Below the pieces are notes generated by a model. It was given only the letters and a program-made list of their open reading frames with translations, was not told the origin of the DNA and did not search any database. From Magnetospirillum sp902729445 (GTDB taxonomy: Bacteria > Pseudomonadota > Alphaproteobacteria > Rhodospirillales > Magnetospirillaceae), in the NCBI RefSeq assembly GCF_902729445.1, contig NZ_CACVCE010000003.1:68260-132259 (forward strand): a stretch of 64,000 nt of DNA, given 5' to 3'. A program made the translations under genes and the position numbers. Positions 23,982 to 32,851 of this stretch are shown here, piece after piece (position 1 is the stretch's first letter; each line of letters starts with the position of its first letter).

Positions 23982-24757
23982 TGCTGGTCGACAGCCACTG
24001 CCACCTGGATTTCCCCGACTTCGCCGACGAACTGGACGCGGTGGTCGCGCGGGCGCGCGCGGCCGGAATCGGCATGATGCTGACCATCAACACCCATGTC
24101 ACCCGTTTCCCCCAGGTCCTGGCGGTGGCGGAACGATTCCCGGAAGTCTATTGCACCGTCGGCATCCACCCGCATGAGGCCGGCACCGAGCCGGCCGCCG
24201 ACCTGGACGGCCTGATCGGCTTGTCCCGCCATCCCAAGGTGGTCGGCTTCGGCGAAACCGGGCTTGATTATTACTACGACAAAAGCCCGCGCGACCGGCA
24301 GCGGGACTCGTTTCGCACCCATATCGCCGCCGCCCGGGCCACCGGTCTGCCGGTGGTGATCCATACCCGCGACGCCGATGACGACATGGCCGCCATCCTG
24401 GCCGAGGAGATGGGCAAGGGGGCCTTCACCGGGCTGGTGCATTGCTTCAGCTCTGGACCGGAACTTGCTGAAATCGCATTGAATTTAGGCCTTTACATCT
24501 CGGTTTCCGGCATCGTCACCTTCAAGAAGGCCGAGGCGTTGCAGGCCACCCTGGCGACGGTTCCGCTGGACCGTTTGCTGGTGGAAACCGACTGCCCCTA
24601 TCTGGCCCCGATCCCCTATCGCGGCAAGCGCAACGAACCGGCCTATGTCGCCCACACGGCGGCCAAGCTGGCCGAGTTGAAGGGGGTCTCGACCGACCGG
24701 CTGGCCGAGGCGACGACCGCCAATTTCCGCCGTCTTTTCAATAAGGTGGCGCAATGA
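23981..24757 (+). CDS. TatD-family metal-dependent hydrolase
   Basis: This 258-aa TIM-barrel hydrolase has the metal ligands DSHCHLDF near the N-terminus, FGETGLDYYYD, VVIHTRDAD, VHCFSSG, and VETDCPYLAP with YRGKRNEP. The TatD/YcfH family shows 3'-5' nuclease activity in some members; the physiological substrate is uncertain. It is translationally coupled to metG upstream and overlaps the next gene by 4 bp, a conserved metG-tatD-MBL order in alphaproteobacteria. Confidence 0.93.
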   Translation: MLVDSHCHLDFPDFADELDAVVARARAAGIGMMLTINTHVTRFPQVLAVAERFPEVYCTVGIHPHEAGTEPAADLDGLIGLSRHPKVVGFGETGLDYYYDKSPRDRQRDSFRTHIAAARATGLPVVIHTRDADDDMAAILAEEMGKGAFTGLVHCFSSGPELAEIALNLGLYISVSGIVTFKKAEALQATLATVPLDRLLVETDCPYLAPIPYRGKRNEPAYVAHTAAKLAELKGVSTDRLAEATTANFRRLFNKVAQ

Positions 24758-25527
24758 TCTCGGCCACCATCCTCGGGTGCGGTTCGGCCGGCGGCGTGCC
24801 GTCGATCTCGCGGGGATGGGGCTTGTGCGATCCGGCCAATCCGAAGAACCGCCGGCTGCGGCCGTCGATCCTGGTCGAGTCCGAAACGACCACTCTGCTG
24901 GTGGACACCTCGCCCGATTGCCGCGAGCAATTGCTCGGCGCCGGCACCAACCGGCTGGACGGGGTGCTTTACACCCACGACCATGCCGACCATCTGCATG
25001 GCATCGACGATCTGCGCGAGGTCAATCGGGCCATGGGCAAGCCGTTCCCGGTGTTCGGCAGCCCCGACGTGCTGGGCTCGATCCGCACCCGGTTCGCCTA
25101 TGTGGTGGGCGCGGTCGAGGAGGGGCAGACCATCTACAAGCCGATGCTGGATTTCACCGAATTGCAGCCGCGCTTTAGGGTCGGCGATATCGAGGTGGTA
25201 TCGTTCGACCAGGATCACGGCTATTGCCGCACCACCGGCTATCGCTTCGGCCCGCTGGCTTATTCGACCGACGTGGTCGATCTGCCGGATGAAAGCTTCG
25301 CCGCGCTGGCCGGTATCGACACCTGGATCGTCGGCTGCCTGACCCTGGCTCCGCATCCGACCCACGCCCATCTCGACAAGGTCCTGGAATGGGTCGAACG
25401 GGTCAAGCCGCGCCAGGCCTGGCTGACCCACATGACGCCGTCGCTGGATTACGAGACCCTGAAGGCCAGGCTGCCGGCGGGAGTTGCGCCGGCCCATGAC
25501 GGGCTAAGGATCAGCCTGCCCGGGTGA
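24754..25527 (+). CDS. PhnP-like metallo-beta-lactamase-fold hydrolase
   Basis: The 257-aa product has the MBL motif YTHDHADHLHGIDDLR, an N-terminal GCGSAGGVPSISRGWG typical of the PhnP/RNase-Z-like branch, and the metal ligands DQDHG, YSTD and WLTHMTPSLDY. The branch includes cyclic phosphodiesterases, but no phn genes are nearby, so the substrate is unknown. The ATG overlaps the tatD stop. A terminator follows at 25591. Confidence 0.88.
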   Translation: MISATILGCGSAGGVPSISRGWGLCDPANPKNRRLRPSILVESETTTLLVDTSPDCREQLLGAGTNRLDGVLYTHDHADHLHGIDDLREVNRAMGKPFPVFGSPDVLGSIRTRFAYVVGAVEEGQTIYKPMLDFTELQPRFRVGDIEVVSFDQDHGYCRTTGYRFGPLAYSTDVVDLPDESFAALAGIDTWIVGCLTLAPHPTHAHLDKVLEWVERVKPRQAWLTHMTPSLDYETLKARLPAGVAPAHDGLRISLPG

Positions 25528-25590
25528 CCTGGCGTGGATCATCCGAATGTTGTCATAATATGCATTATGCGACATTTGCATATGGCGATA

Positions 25591-25618
25591 AGGGCGGCTT
25601 CCTTGTGAAAGCCGCCCT
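25591..25618. terminator. Bidirectional terminator between convergent genes
   Basis: A perfect 10-bp stem (25591-25600 with 25609-25618, 8-nt loop) lies between the MBL gene and the convergent phosphoribulokinase homologue. T-runs are poor, so efficiency is uncertain. Confidence 0.65.
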
Positions 25619-25640
25619 GCTTCTCGCCAGGACCTGAATG

Positions 25641-26540
25641 TCAGGCCGCTCCCCTGACCTCGGCGCGGCGGTCCATCAGGCGGCGCAAGATCGGGGTCAG
25701 GATCAATTCCTTGGCCAGTTCACGCTTGCCACCGGGCACCACCAGCGTATTGCGCCGGGTCATCCACGAGCCGGCGATCTTTCTCAGCAGCAGCGGAAAA
25801 TCCACGCCCATTTCCTCGGGCTTGCGAAAGCGGATCACCACCACCCGCTCGTCCACCGCAGGAATGTCGCGGGCGATGAACGGCTCGGAGGTATCGACCA
25901 CCGGCACGTGCTGGAAGTTGATATCCGAATGCTTGAATTGCGGCAGGATGTAATGGGTGTAATCGTGCATCCGGTGCAGGATGCGGTCCATCACCGCCTC
26001 GCGCGAGTACCCCCGCTTGGCGGTGTCGCGGTGGACCTTCTGGATCCATTCAAGATTGACGATGGGCACCATGCCGATTTTCAGATCGACATGCTTGCCA
26101 AGATCGAAGCCGTCGCCCCGGACCACGCCGTGCAGTCCCTCGTACAGCATCAGGTCGGTGTCTTGCGGCAAATCCTCCCACGGGGTGAACTGGCCGGCCC
26201 CCAGCTCGGGATAGCCGAGCCGGCGACCGTCCTCGTCGCCATGCAGATAATGGCGTCGCCGGCCGGTGCCGGTCTGGCCGTAATCCCGGTAAAGACGCTC
26301 CTGCTCGTCGAACAGATTGGCGTCGGGGCCGAAATGGCTGAAATGCGGGTTGCCGCTGGCGGCGGCGTCGGCCTCGGCGGCCTTGAACTCGGCCCGGTCG
26401 AAGCGGTGAAAGCTTTCCCCGGCGACATAGGCGGCGGTGATGCCTTCCCGCCGGAACAGACGGTCGAAAACGAACCTGACGGATTCCCGGCCCGCGCCCG
26501 AGGCGCCGGTGACCGCGATGATCGGATGCCTGACGGACAT
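25641..26540 (-). CDS. Phosphoribulokinase homologue with altered active-site residues
   Basis: This 299-aa homologue of the proteobacterial phosphoribulokinase (CbbP/PrkB) aligns end to end with that family. FHRFDRAE, LYEGLHG, NLEWIQKVHRD, KRGYSREAV and FIARDIP are all recognisable. Two key sites deviate. The P-loop reads TGASGAGRESV, where family members have GAGTST or similar. Residue 42 is Glu (AGESFHRF) where Calvin-cycle enzymes have Asp, the proposed catalytic base. His45, Arg49 and the YEGLHG Glu remain. No cbb genes are within the window; the neighbours are mazG and a terminator. Kinase activity on ribulose 5-phosphate is therefore uncertain. ATG has GGGAGG upstream. Confidence 0.82.
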   Translation of the reverse strand: MSVRHPIIAVTGASGAGRESVRFVFDRLFRREGITAAYVAGESFHRFDRAEFKAAEADAAASGNPHFSHFGPDANLFDEQERLYRDYGQTGTGRRRHYLHGDEDGRRLGYPELGAGQFTPWEDLPQDTDLMLYEGLHGVVRGDGFDLGKHVDLKIGMVPIVNLEWIQKVHRDTAKRGYSREAVMDRILHRMHDYTHYILPQFKHSDINFQHVPVVDTSEPFIARDIPAVDERVVVIRFRKPEEMGVDFPLLLRKIAGSWMTRRNTLVVPGGKRELAKELILTPILRRLMDRRAEVRGAA

Positions 26541-26725
26541 TCCTGCCTCCCATGACGGGACTCTGATGGTCCCCTATGAAGGAAACCTTACATGAGGAAG
26601 GGCTATGGCCGCTTCACCCCGTGGGGCTGGCTGGTCAACGCAGGTGGACGGGCCAATCTCCACGCAGACGGGTGGGTTGGGATGCGCTATGGTTGCCGTC
26701 CCATCAACCTTCCCCGCCGCAGGCC

Positions 26726-27526
26726 ATGCCCTCCATTGACGACTTGCTGACCATCATGCGGACCTTGCGGGCGCCGGAAGGCGGCTGTCCATGGGACCGG
26801 GAACAGAATTTCGCCACCATTGCCCCCTACACCATCGAGGAAGCCTACGAGGTCGCCGACGCCATCGACCATGGTGACATGGAGGCCTTGCGCGACGAAT
26901 TGGGCGATCTGCTGTTCCAGGTGGTGTTTCATGCGCAGATGGCCGCCGAGGCCGGTCATTTCGGCTTCGACGATGTGGTGGCGGCGATCTGCGACAAGAT
27001 GATCCGCCGCCATCCCCATGTGTTCGGCCAGGCCGAGGCGCGCAATGCCACCGAGCAGACCCAGGCGTGGGAAGCCACCAAGGAGGCCGAGCGAGCCGCC
27101 AAGGGGACCGACAGCGTGCTGGACGGAATCGCCCGCTCCCTGCCCCCGATGACCCGGGCGCTGAAGCTGCAGGCGCGCGCCGCCCGTGTCGGCTTTGACT
27201 GGGCAAAACCGCTCGACGTCGTTGACAAGATCGATGAAGAACTTGCTGAAATAAAAACAGAAATCATCGATGACGCCGAAATTGACCGGGTCGAGGACGA
27301 GATGGGCGACCTTCTCTTCGCTTGCGCGAACCTGGCCCGCAAGCTCACAATCGACCCCGAGCGGTGCCTGAAGCGGGCCAACGCCAAGTTCGAGCGCCGA
27401 TTTCGTCATATCGAATCCGAATTGAGGCGCGCCGGCCGGACCCCGGCCCAGGCGACCCTCGATGAGATGGAAGCATTATGGGTGCAGGCCAAGCACCAGG
27501 AACGGAGCAAGGGGGACGGGCCATGA
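26726..27526 (+). CDS. mazG: Nucleoside triphosphate pyrophosphohydrolase MazG
   Basis: This house-cleaning enzyme hydrolyses (d)NTPs to NMP and pyrophosphate. The 266-aa product has two MazG domains. The first has CPWDREQNFATIAPYTIEEA with the ExxE...D metal motif in RDELGDLLFQVVFHA; the second has IDRVEDEMGDLLFACANLAR. The start MPSIDDLLTIMRTL is preferred to an upstream in-frame codon at 26576, which adds unconserved sequence. It overlaps the lipoprotein start by 4 bp. Confidence 0.95.
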   Translation: MPSIDDLLTIMRTLRAPEGGCPWDREQNFATIAPYTIEEAYEVADAIDHGDMEALRDELGDLLFQVVFHAQMAAEAGHFGFDDVVAAICDKMIRRHPHVFGQAEARNATEQTQAWEATKEAERAAKGTDSVLDGIARSLPPMTRALKLQARAARVGFDWAKPLDVVDKIDEELAEIKTEIIDDAEIDRVEDEMGDLLFACANLARKLTIDPERCLKRANAKFERRFRHIESELRRAGRTPAQATLDEMEALWVQAKHQERSKGDGP

Positions 27527-28155
27527 GGGGTATGTTCGGCGGCATGGTCCGCTTGCTGTCGGTGGCGGCCCTCACCATCTTGTTGTCGTCATGCTACATC
27601 CCGGACAAGTTCAAGGGCGAGCTGCGCATCTCGCGCTATGGCGACTGGGCCATCACCTACGAGGGCGACGTCATCTACGCGCCCATCCTGCATGATTACG
27701 CCAACGGCACGATCACGCCCGAGAACGAGCTGGAGCGCCACAACAACATCTACAAGGATCTGGTGCGCGACATCGCCGTCAAGGATCTGAAGAAGGTCGG
27801 CAAGGGCCGCTTCCATCTGAAATACGAACGCGGCGGTCGGCTGGGCAAGGTGCAGCTGACCTCGCTTCTGCGGCGAGACGCCCGCCTGATCTCGTTGAAA
27901 TCAAACGAGGACGGCACCATCATCATCGACGCCAACGGCGTCAAGGCGTCGGACGCCCAGCGCATGGCCGAGCTGGGCATCGGCATGGAAGGCGAGTTCC
28001 GCATCACCACCGATGCCAACGTCTTGCGCCACAACGCCACCGAGGTCAGGCCATTCGGCCAGTATCGCGTCTATATCTGGAAGATCGAAAACGCGCTGTC
28101 GTCGACGCCGACCCTGGTGATGCTGCGCGATCCCGACCCCAGTCGCCCGCTTTAG
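27523..28155 (+). CDS. Hypothetical lipoprotein
   Basis: I do not recognise this 210-aa protein as a named family. A short signal sequence (VRLLSVAALTILLSSC) ends in the lipobox LSSC near residue 24, so it is probably a lipoprotein. The mature part is mixed alpha/beta with charged segments (DLKKVGKGRFHLKYERGGRL). The ATG overlaps the mazG stop by 4 bp; a second ATG lies 9 bases later. The gene is co-transcribed with mazG and followed 10 bp later by an SDR gene. Confidence 0.75.
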   Translation: MRGMFGGMVRLLSVAALTILLSSCYIPDKFKGELRISRYGDWAITYEGDVIYAPILHDYANGTITPENELERHNNIYKDLVRDIAVKDLKKVGKGRFHLKYERGGRLGKVQLTSLLRRDARLISLKSNEDGTIIIDANGVKASDAQRMAELGIGMEGEFRITTDANVLRHNATEVRPFGQYRVYIWKIENALSSTPTLVMLRDPDPSRPL

Positions 28156-28165
28156 GAGCCACGCC

Positions 28166-28918
28166 ATGCCCCGCACCATCCTGATCACCGGCGCCACCGC
28201 CGGCTTCGGCGAGGCCATCGCGAAGCGCTTCGCCGCCCTGGGCGATCGCCTGATCCTGGTGGGCCGGCGCGCCGATCGGCTGGCCGCCTTGACCGGCGAA
28301 CTGGCGGTGCCGATCTTGCCGCTGGTTTTGGATGTCCGCGACCGCGCCGGAATCGAACAGGCCATCGCCACCCTGCCCGCCGATTTCGCCGGCATCGACG
28401 TGCTGGTCAACAATGCCGGCCTGGCCCTGGGGCTGGAACCGGCCGATCAGGCCAGCCTGGACGATTGGGAAACCATGATCGACACCAACGTCAAGGGCTT
28501 GATGGCCATGACCCGGGCGGTGCTGCCCGGCATGGTGGCGCGCGACCGCGGCCATGTGATCAACCTGTCCTCGACCGCCGGCACCTACCCCTATCCCGGC
28601 GGCAACGCCTATGGCGCCTCGAAGGCGGCGGTGACTCAGTTCTCGCTGAATTTGATCACCGATCTGGTCAAGACCCGGGTGCGGGTGACCAACATCGAAC
28701 CGGGCCTGTGCGGCGGCTCGGAATTTTCCGAAGTGCGCTTCAAGGGCGACAAGGACGCGGCGGCCAAGGTCTATGCCGGCACCGAGCCGCTGACCCCTGA
28801 AGATGTCGCCGAGGCGGTGGTGTGGGCGGCCAACCTGCCCGCCCATGTCAACATCAACCGCATCGAGATGATGCCGACCTGCCAGGCGCCGGCCGGCCTG
28901 ACGGTCTATCGCCGCTGA
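28166..28918 (+). CDS. Short-chain dehydrogenase/reductase (YdfG-like)
   Basis: This 250-aa classical SDR has the cofactor motif TGATAGFGEAIAKRFA, VGRRADRL, which favours NADP, LVNNAGLALG, a Ser in NLSSTAG and the catalytic YGASK. It most resembles YdfG-type 3-hydroxy acid/serine dehydrogenases, also active on malonic semialdehyde. TAGGAG precedes the ATG. It ends directly against the convergent inositol-monophosphatase-family gene with no spacer. Confidence 0.9.
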   Translation: MPRTILITGATAGFGEAIAKRFAALGDRLILVGRRADRLAALTGELAVPILPLVLDVRDRAGIEQAIATLPADFAGIDVLVNNAGLALGLEPADQASLDDWETMIDTNVKGLMAMTRAVLPGMVARDRGHVINLSSTAGTYPYPGGNAYGASKAAVTQFSLNLITDLVKTRVRVTNIEPGLCGGSEFSEVRFKGDKDAAAKVYAGTEPLTPEDVAEAVVWAANLPAHVNINRIEMMPTCQAPAGLTVYRR

Positions 28919-29680
28919 TCAATCCATCAGGGCGGCGATGTCCTGCCAGCTTTTTTCGCCTGGCGCCAGCAGCAGCTGACCTTCGACGTTGAGCACCGGC
29001 CGGTAATCCTGGCCATTCAACAGGCGGGCGAAACCGCCGGCTTCCTGATGGATCAGCACGCCGGCGGCGTGGTCCCACGGCATCAGGCGGCGGAAATGGA
29101 CGAAATGCTGCCGTCCGGCGGCCAGGTCCAGGTAATCGTGGGCGGCACTGCCGCGCCGGGCCACATGCAGCACCTGGTCGGCGACACGGCCCCGTTTCTT
29201 GACCGAGCCGGTCATCTGGGCCAGCGGCACTTCGGCGGCGACCTTCAGGCGGGTGCCGTCGCGCCACGCCCCCTGCCCGCGCTCGGCGACCACGGTCAGG
29301 TTGGGCACCGGATCATGGATCCAGCCGATCTGGGTGATTCCGTCCACCACCAGGGCGACGATCACCGCGAAACGGGGATTGTTGTTGGCGAAATTGGCGG
29401 TGCCGTCGACCGGATCGATCACCCACACCACGCCAGATCGCTCCAGCGCGGTCAGCACCGACGGATCGTTTTCGACCCCTTCCTCGCCGACCACCACGCC
29501 GTCGGCCAGTTCGCGCAGACGGGGGGCGAGGACCCGCTCCGCCTCGGTGTCGGCTTCGGTGACCAGTTGGTTCGGCTTCTTTTCGCGGATCTGGTCGCGG
29601 CGCAGATTTTTGAAGCGCGGCAGGATCTCGGCCTCGGCGACCTCACGGATGATGGCGGTGACCCGGGCGACGTCGATCAT
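28919..29680 (-). CDS. Inositol monophosphatase family phosphatase
   Basis: This 253-aa Mg-dependent sugar-phosphate or nucleotide phosphatase has VTEADTEAE, GEEGVEN, the metal-binding WVIDPVDGTANFANN and the C-terminal PWDHAAGVLIHQEAGG. All ligands of the IMPase fold are present; the substrate (inositol phosphate, PAP or histidinol phosphate) cannot be fixed from sequence. Its ATG overlaps the hflX stop by 4 bp, so it is the distal gene of hfq-hflX. Confidence 0.9.
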   Translation of the reverse strand: MIDVARVTAIIREVAEAEILPRFKNLRRDQIREKKPNQLVTEADTEAERVLAPRLRELADGVVVGEEGVENDPSVLTALERSGVVWVIDPVDGTANFANNNPRFAVIVALVVDGITQIGWIHDPVPNLTVVAERGQGAWRDGTRLKVAAEVPLAQMTGSVKKRGRVADQVLHVARRGSAAHDYLDLAAGRQHFVHFRRLMPWDHAAGVLIHQEAGGFARLLNGQDYRPVLNVEGQLLLAPGEKSWQDIAALMD

Positions 29681-30996
29681 GGAGTCTTGCTCTTCTTGGC
29701 GAGGCGCTGACGATAACGCTCGGCGTTGGCCGGGTCCAGACGGACGGTCAGGCGGGCGACATGGTCGTCATCGATGCGGGCGGTCACGTCGCCGTGACGG
29801 TACAGCCAGGCGATGCCGGCGCCGTCGGCCAGCGCCACCTCGGCCTCGATGGTTTCCTGGCCGTGCGACAGTCGCGAATCCAGGTGGGCCAGCAAGAGAT
29901 CGACACCGTCGCCGGTCAGGGCGGACAGGGCCAGGCAATCGGGGCGCCGCTCGGCCTGATTGCGGCATTCCAGGCGCTCGGCCTCGGGCAGGCAATCGAT
30001 CTTGTTCAGCACCTCGACCAGGCCGCGATCGACCACTTCGGCCAGGCCCAGTTCCTTCAGCACCGTCTCGACGTCGGCGGCCTGGGCCTCGGTGTCGGGG
30101 TGCGAGATGTCGCGGACATGGACGACGATGTCGGCTTCCAGCACTTCTTCCAGGGTGGCGCGGAAGGCGGCCACCAGCTCGTGCGGCAGGTCCGACACGA
30201 AGCCCACGGTGTCCGACAGGATCACCCGGCGCCCCGAGGGCAGCACCAGGCCGCGCATGGTCGGGTCCAGGGTGGCGAACAGCATGTCCTTGGCCAGCAC
30301 CTCGGACCGGGTCAGGGTGTTGAACAAGGTCGACTTGCCGGCATTGGTGTAGCCGACCAGGGCGATGATCGGATAGGGAACCCGGCGGCGTGCGTGGCGA
30401 TGCAGCTCGCGGGTGCGCTTGACCTCTTCCAGCTCGCGCTTCAGCTTGACGATGCGGTCGCCGATCATGCGGCGATCGGCCTCGATCTGGGTCTCGCCGG
30501 GGCCGCCCAGGAAGCCGAAGCCGCCGCGCTGACGCTCCAGGTGGGTCCACGACCGCACCAGCCGCGAGCGCTGATAGGACAAGGCCGCCAGTTCGACCTG
30601 AAGCGTGCCTTCACGGGTGCGGGCGCGGGCGCCGAAAATTTCCAGGATCAGGCCGGTGCGGTCGATGACCTTGCACGACCACGCTTTTTCCAGATTACGC
30701 TGCTGCACCGGAGTCAGGTGGCCGTCGATCACCGCGACGGCAATCGCCTGTTCTTCGACCAGTACAGCCAGGCGTTCGACCGCGCCCTTGCCGATCAAGG
30801 TCGCCGGGCGGCGTTTGTTGACCGCCACCCATTCGGCGGCAACGATGTCGAGATCAATGGCCTGCGCCAGGCCGACAGCCTCGGCCAGCCGCCCCTCGGG
30901 CGAGCGACAACCACCCTCCCCGGCCTTGAGGGCCGGGTGGACGACCATGGCACGCGGGCGGGTCGAACCGGGCTTGTCGGCCTGTTCGCCTGGCAC
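29677..30996 (-). CDS. hflX: Ribosome-associated GTPase HflX
   Basis: HflX binds the 50S subunit and rescues or recycles stalled ribosomes. The 439-aa product has the N-terminal HflX domain (IGKGAVERLA, RTGLILEIFGARARTREG, RSWTHLERQRGGFGFLGGPG) and the G domain with GYTNAGKST, FATLDPTMRGLVLP, SDTVGFVSDLP and NKID. The GTG start follows the hfq stop with no gap. hfq-hflX order is widely conserved. Confidence 0.96.
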   Translation of the reverse strand: MPGEQADKPGSTRPRAMVVHPALKAGEGGCRSPEGRLAEAVGLAQAIDLDIVAAEWVAVNKRRPATLIGKGAVERLAVLVEEQAIAVAVIDGHLTPVQQRNLEKAWSCKVIDRTGLILEIFGARARTREGTLQVELAALSYQRSRLVRSWTHLERQRGGFGFLGGPGETQIEADRRMIGDRIVKLKRELEEVKRTRELHRHARRRVPYPIIALVGYTNAGKSTLFNTLTRSEVLAKDMLFATLDPTMRGLVLPSGRRVILSDTVGFVSDLPHELVAAFRATLEEVLEADIVVHVRDISHPDTEAQAADVETVLKELGLAEVVDRGLVEVLNKIDCLPEAERLECRNQAERRPDCLALSALTGDGVDLLLAHLDSRLSHGQETIEAEVALADGAGIAWLYRHGDVTARIDDDHVARLTVRLDPANAERYRQRLAKKSKTP

Positions 30997-31251
30997 CTAT
31001 TCCTCGCCGCCTTCCTTGGACTGCGGCTCGAACAGCTGGATCGGCGTCGACGGCATCACCGTGGAGATGGCGTGCTTGTACACTAGCTGAGTGTGACCAT
31101 CGCGGCGCAGCAGCACCGAGAAGTTGTCGAACCAGGTCACGATCCCCTGAAGCTTCACACCGTTGACCAGAAAGACGGTGACGGGGGTCTTGTTCTTGCG
31201 GATGTGATTGAGAAACACATCTTGCACGTTCTGAGATTTTTCGGCGGACAT
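30997..31251 (-). CDS. hfq: RNA chaperone Hfq
   Basis: This hexameric Sm-like protein pairs small RNAs with mRNAs. In Azospirillum and related bacteria Hfq is also needed for normal nifA expression. The 84-aa product has the Sm1 core TPVTVFLVNGVKLQGIVTWF and the Sm2 motif VYKHAISTVMPS, with an acidic C-terminal tail. The start MSAEKSQNVQDVF fits the family; the in-frame extension to 31392 does not. hflX follows immediately. Confidence 0.97.
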   Translation of the reverse strand: MSAEKSQNVQDVFLNHIRKNKTPVTVFLVNGVKLQGIVTWFDNFSVLLRRDGHTQLVYKHAISTVMPSTPIQLFEPQSKEGGEE

Positions 31252-31334
31252 CGTCTTTAGTTCCGTTCTTATTGCCCGAGTAGAGTCTTCATCCGCATTG
31301 GCGATGAAGCTCCCCTGTTGCCTTGGAGTTACCA

Positions 31335-32006
31335 TCAAATCGGGGCGTTGGGAACCCATAGATCGGCCATAAGCGCGGTCATACTCTGGCATTTTTCCAA
31401 ATAATATCGGGGCGGGTGGGACGCGAACTCACCCGGTTGGGGAGGTTCGGGCCTGATCAGGACCGGAACGCAGCCGGCATTGACGGCGCATTCCAGATCG
31501 ACGCCAGCATCGCCCGCGAACCACACTTCGGGGCCGGCGGCCACCGGCGCCGAACTGAGCGCCAGATGGACGGGGGCGGCGGCCGGCTTGTCCTGCAAGG
31601 CGTCGGCGGCGCCGACCAGCGCTCCGAAGAAGCCGGCCCATCCCAGCAGCTCGGCTTCCTGGCGCAGATATTGGCCGCGCTTATTGCTGACCACCGCCAG
31701 ATAGATCCCCCTCGCCTGCAAATCCTCCAGCATGTCCTGGGCTCCGGGCAAGGGGCGCAAATGCGACAGGTGGATGGCTTCGAAGCTTTGGTAGAAGACG
31801 TCCTTGGCCTCAAGCCAGCGCTCGCCGAACATTTCCGGGAAGGTGTCGCGCAGCGATCGGGCGACGTTGGCCTTGGTCTGATCCAGGCTCCATTCCGCCA
31901 TGGCGAAATGGCGGAAGGTGCGGTTATAGGCCTCCTGGATGCACAGCCAGGAATCGACCAGCGTGTTGTCCCAGTCGAATAGAATGGCGCGCGGTCGAAT
32001 GGTCAC
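31335..32006 (-). CDS. HAD-superfamily phosphatase
   Basis: This 223-aa HAD hydrolase has motif I FDWDNTLVDS, motif II VVSNKRG, Lys in LQDKPAAAP and motif III-IV WFAGDAGVDLECA. The cap type resembles phosphoglycolate-phosphatase-like members. The substrate is unknown. Its GTG start overlaps the aminotransferase stop by 4 bp, so the pair is translationally coupled. Confidence 0.86.
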   Translation of the reverse strand: MTIRPRAILFDWDNTLVDSWLCIQEAYNRTFRHFAMAEWSLDQTKANVARSLRDTFPEMFGERWLEAKDVFYQSFEAIHLSHLRPLPGAQDMLEDLQARGIYLAVVSNKRGQYLRQEAELLGWAGFFGALVGAADALQDKPAAAPVHLALSSAPVAAGPEVWFAGDAGVDLECAVNAGCVPVLIRPEPPQPGEFASHPPRYYLEKCQSMTALMADLWVPNAPI

Positions 32007-32851
32007 GATTGCCGCAACTTGGCGTAAAGGGCGCGCAGCCGCAGGGTGATCGGCCCCGGCTTGCCGTCGCCGACCGGCTGGCCGTCGATCCTGGTCACCG
32101 GCAGCACGGTCATGGTGGAGCCGGTCATGAAGGCCTCGCGGGCATTCTTCAGTTCCTCGAGCGTGAAGGGGCGCTCGCCGACCTCGATGCCGTCGGCGCG
32201 CGCCAAGACGATCACATTGCCCCGGGTGATGCCGGCCAGGATGCGCTGATCGGCCGGATGGGTCAGCAGCGCGCCGTCGCGGGCGACGATGAAGGCGTTG
32301 GTGGCCGCGCCCTCGGTGATCACGCCCCGGTCATCGACCATCCAGGCCTCGACGGCGCCGGCTTCCTTGGCCGATTGTCGGGCCAGGGCATTGGGCAGCA
32401 GGCCGACACTCTTGATGTCGGGGCGCTTCCAGCGCTGGTCGGGCCGGGTCACCACCGCCACGCCGTTTTCCAGCTGGTGGGCGGTCACCGCCTTGGTGGG
32501 CCATACCGAGATGACCAGGCTGGGCACCGCCGCCACCGGAAATTGGTGATTGCGAGCCGCCGGCCCGCGCGTCACCTGGATATAGGCCAGGCCGTCGGCC
32601 AACCGATTGCGGCGCACCACTTCGGCCAGCAGAATCGGCAGAACCCGACGCGGCACCGGCCAGGCGATGGCCAGGGCGCCCAGCGACCGGCCCAGGCGAT
32701 CGAGATGCTGATCGAGATGGCAGATGCGGCCGGCGACCAGGGGCAGAACTTCATAGACGCCATCGGCGAACTGGAAGCCGCGGTCTTCCACATGGACCAC
32801 CGCCTGGTCGTGCGGCACATAGCGGCCGTTGACATAGCTGACGCGGGACAA
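32003..32851 (-). CDS. Class IV (D-amino-acid-type) aminotransferase
   Basis: This 282-aa PLP enzyme of fold type IV starts SRVSYVNGRYVPHDQAVVHV and continues EDRGFQFADGVYE. The PLP Lys lies in PDIKSVGLLPNALARQ. ITEGAATNAFIV and the FMTGSTMTVLPVTRIDGQ phosphate-binding turn are present. The LPNALARQ context favours D-alanine aminotransferase, which makes D-Glu or D-Ala for peptidoglycan. The start is a TTG one base after the trkA stop, with GGAG about 9 bases upstream. Confidence 0.85.
   Translation of the reverse strand: MSRVSYVNGRYVPHDQAVVHVEDRGFQFADGVYEVLPLVAGRICHLDQHLDRLGRSLGALAIAWPVPRRVLPILLAEVVRRNRLADGLAYIQVTRGPAARNHQFPVAAVPSLVISVWPTKAVTAHQLENGVAVVTRPDQRWKRPDIKSVGLLPNALARQSAKEAGAVEAWMVDDRGVITEGAATNAFIVARDGALLTHPADQRILAGITRGNVIVLARADGIEVGERPFTLEELKNAREAFMTGSTMTVLPVTRIDGQPVGDGKPGPITLRLRALYAKLRQS

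Noticed and set aside
25548..25590. AT-rich partial palindromes around ATATGCATTATG
   Set aside because: The halves do not pair well, and they lie at the 3' end of converging genes, so no function could be supported.
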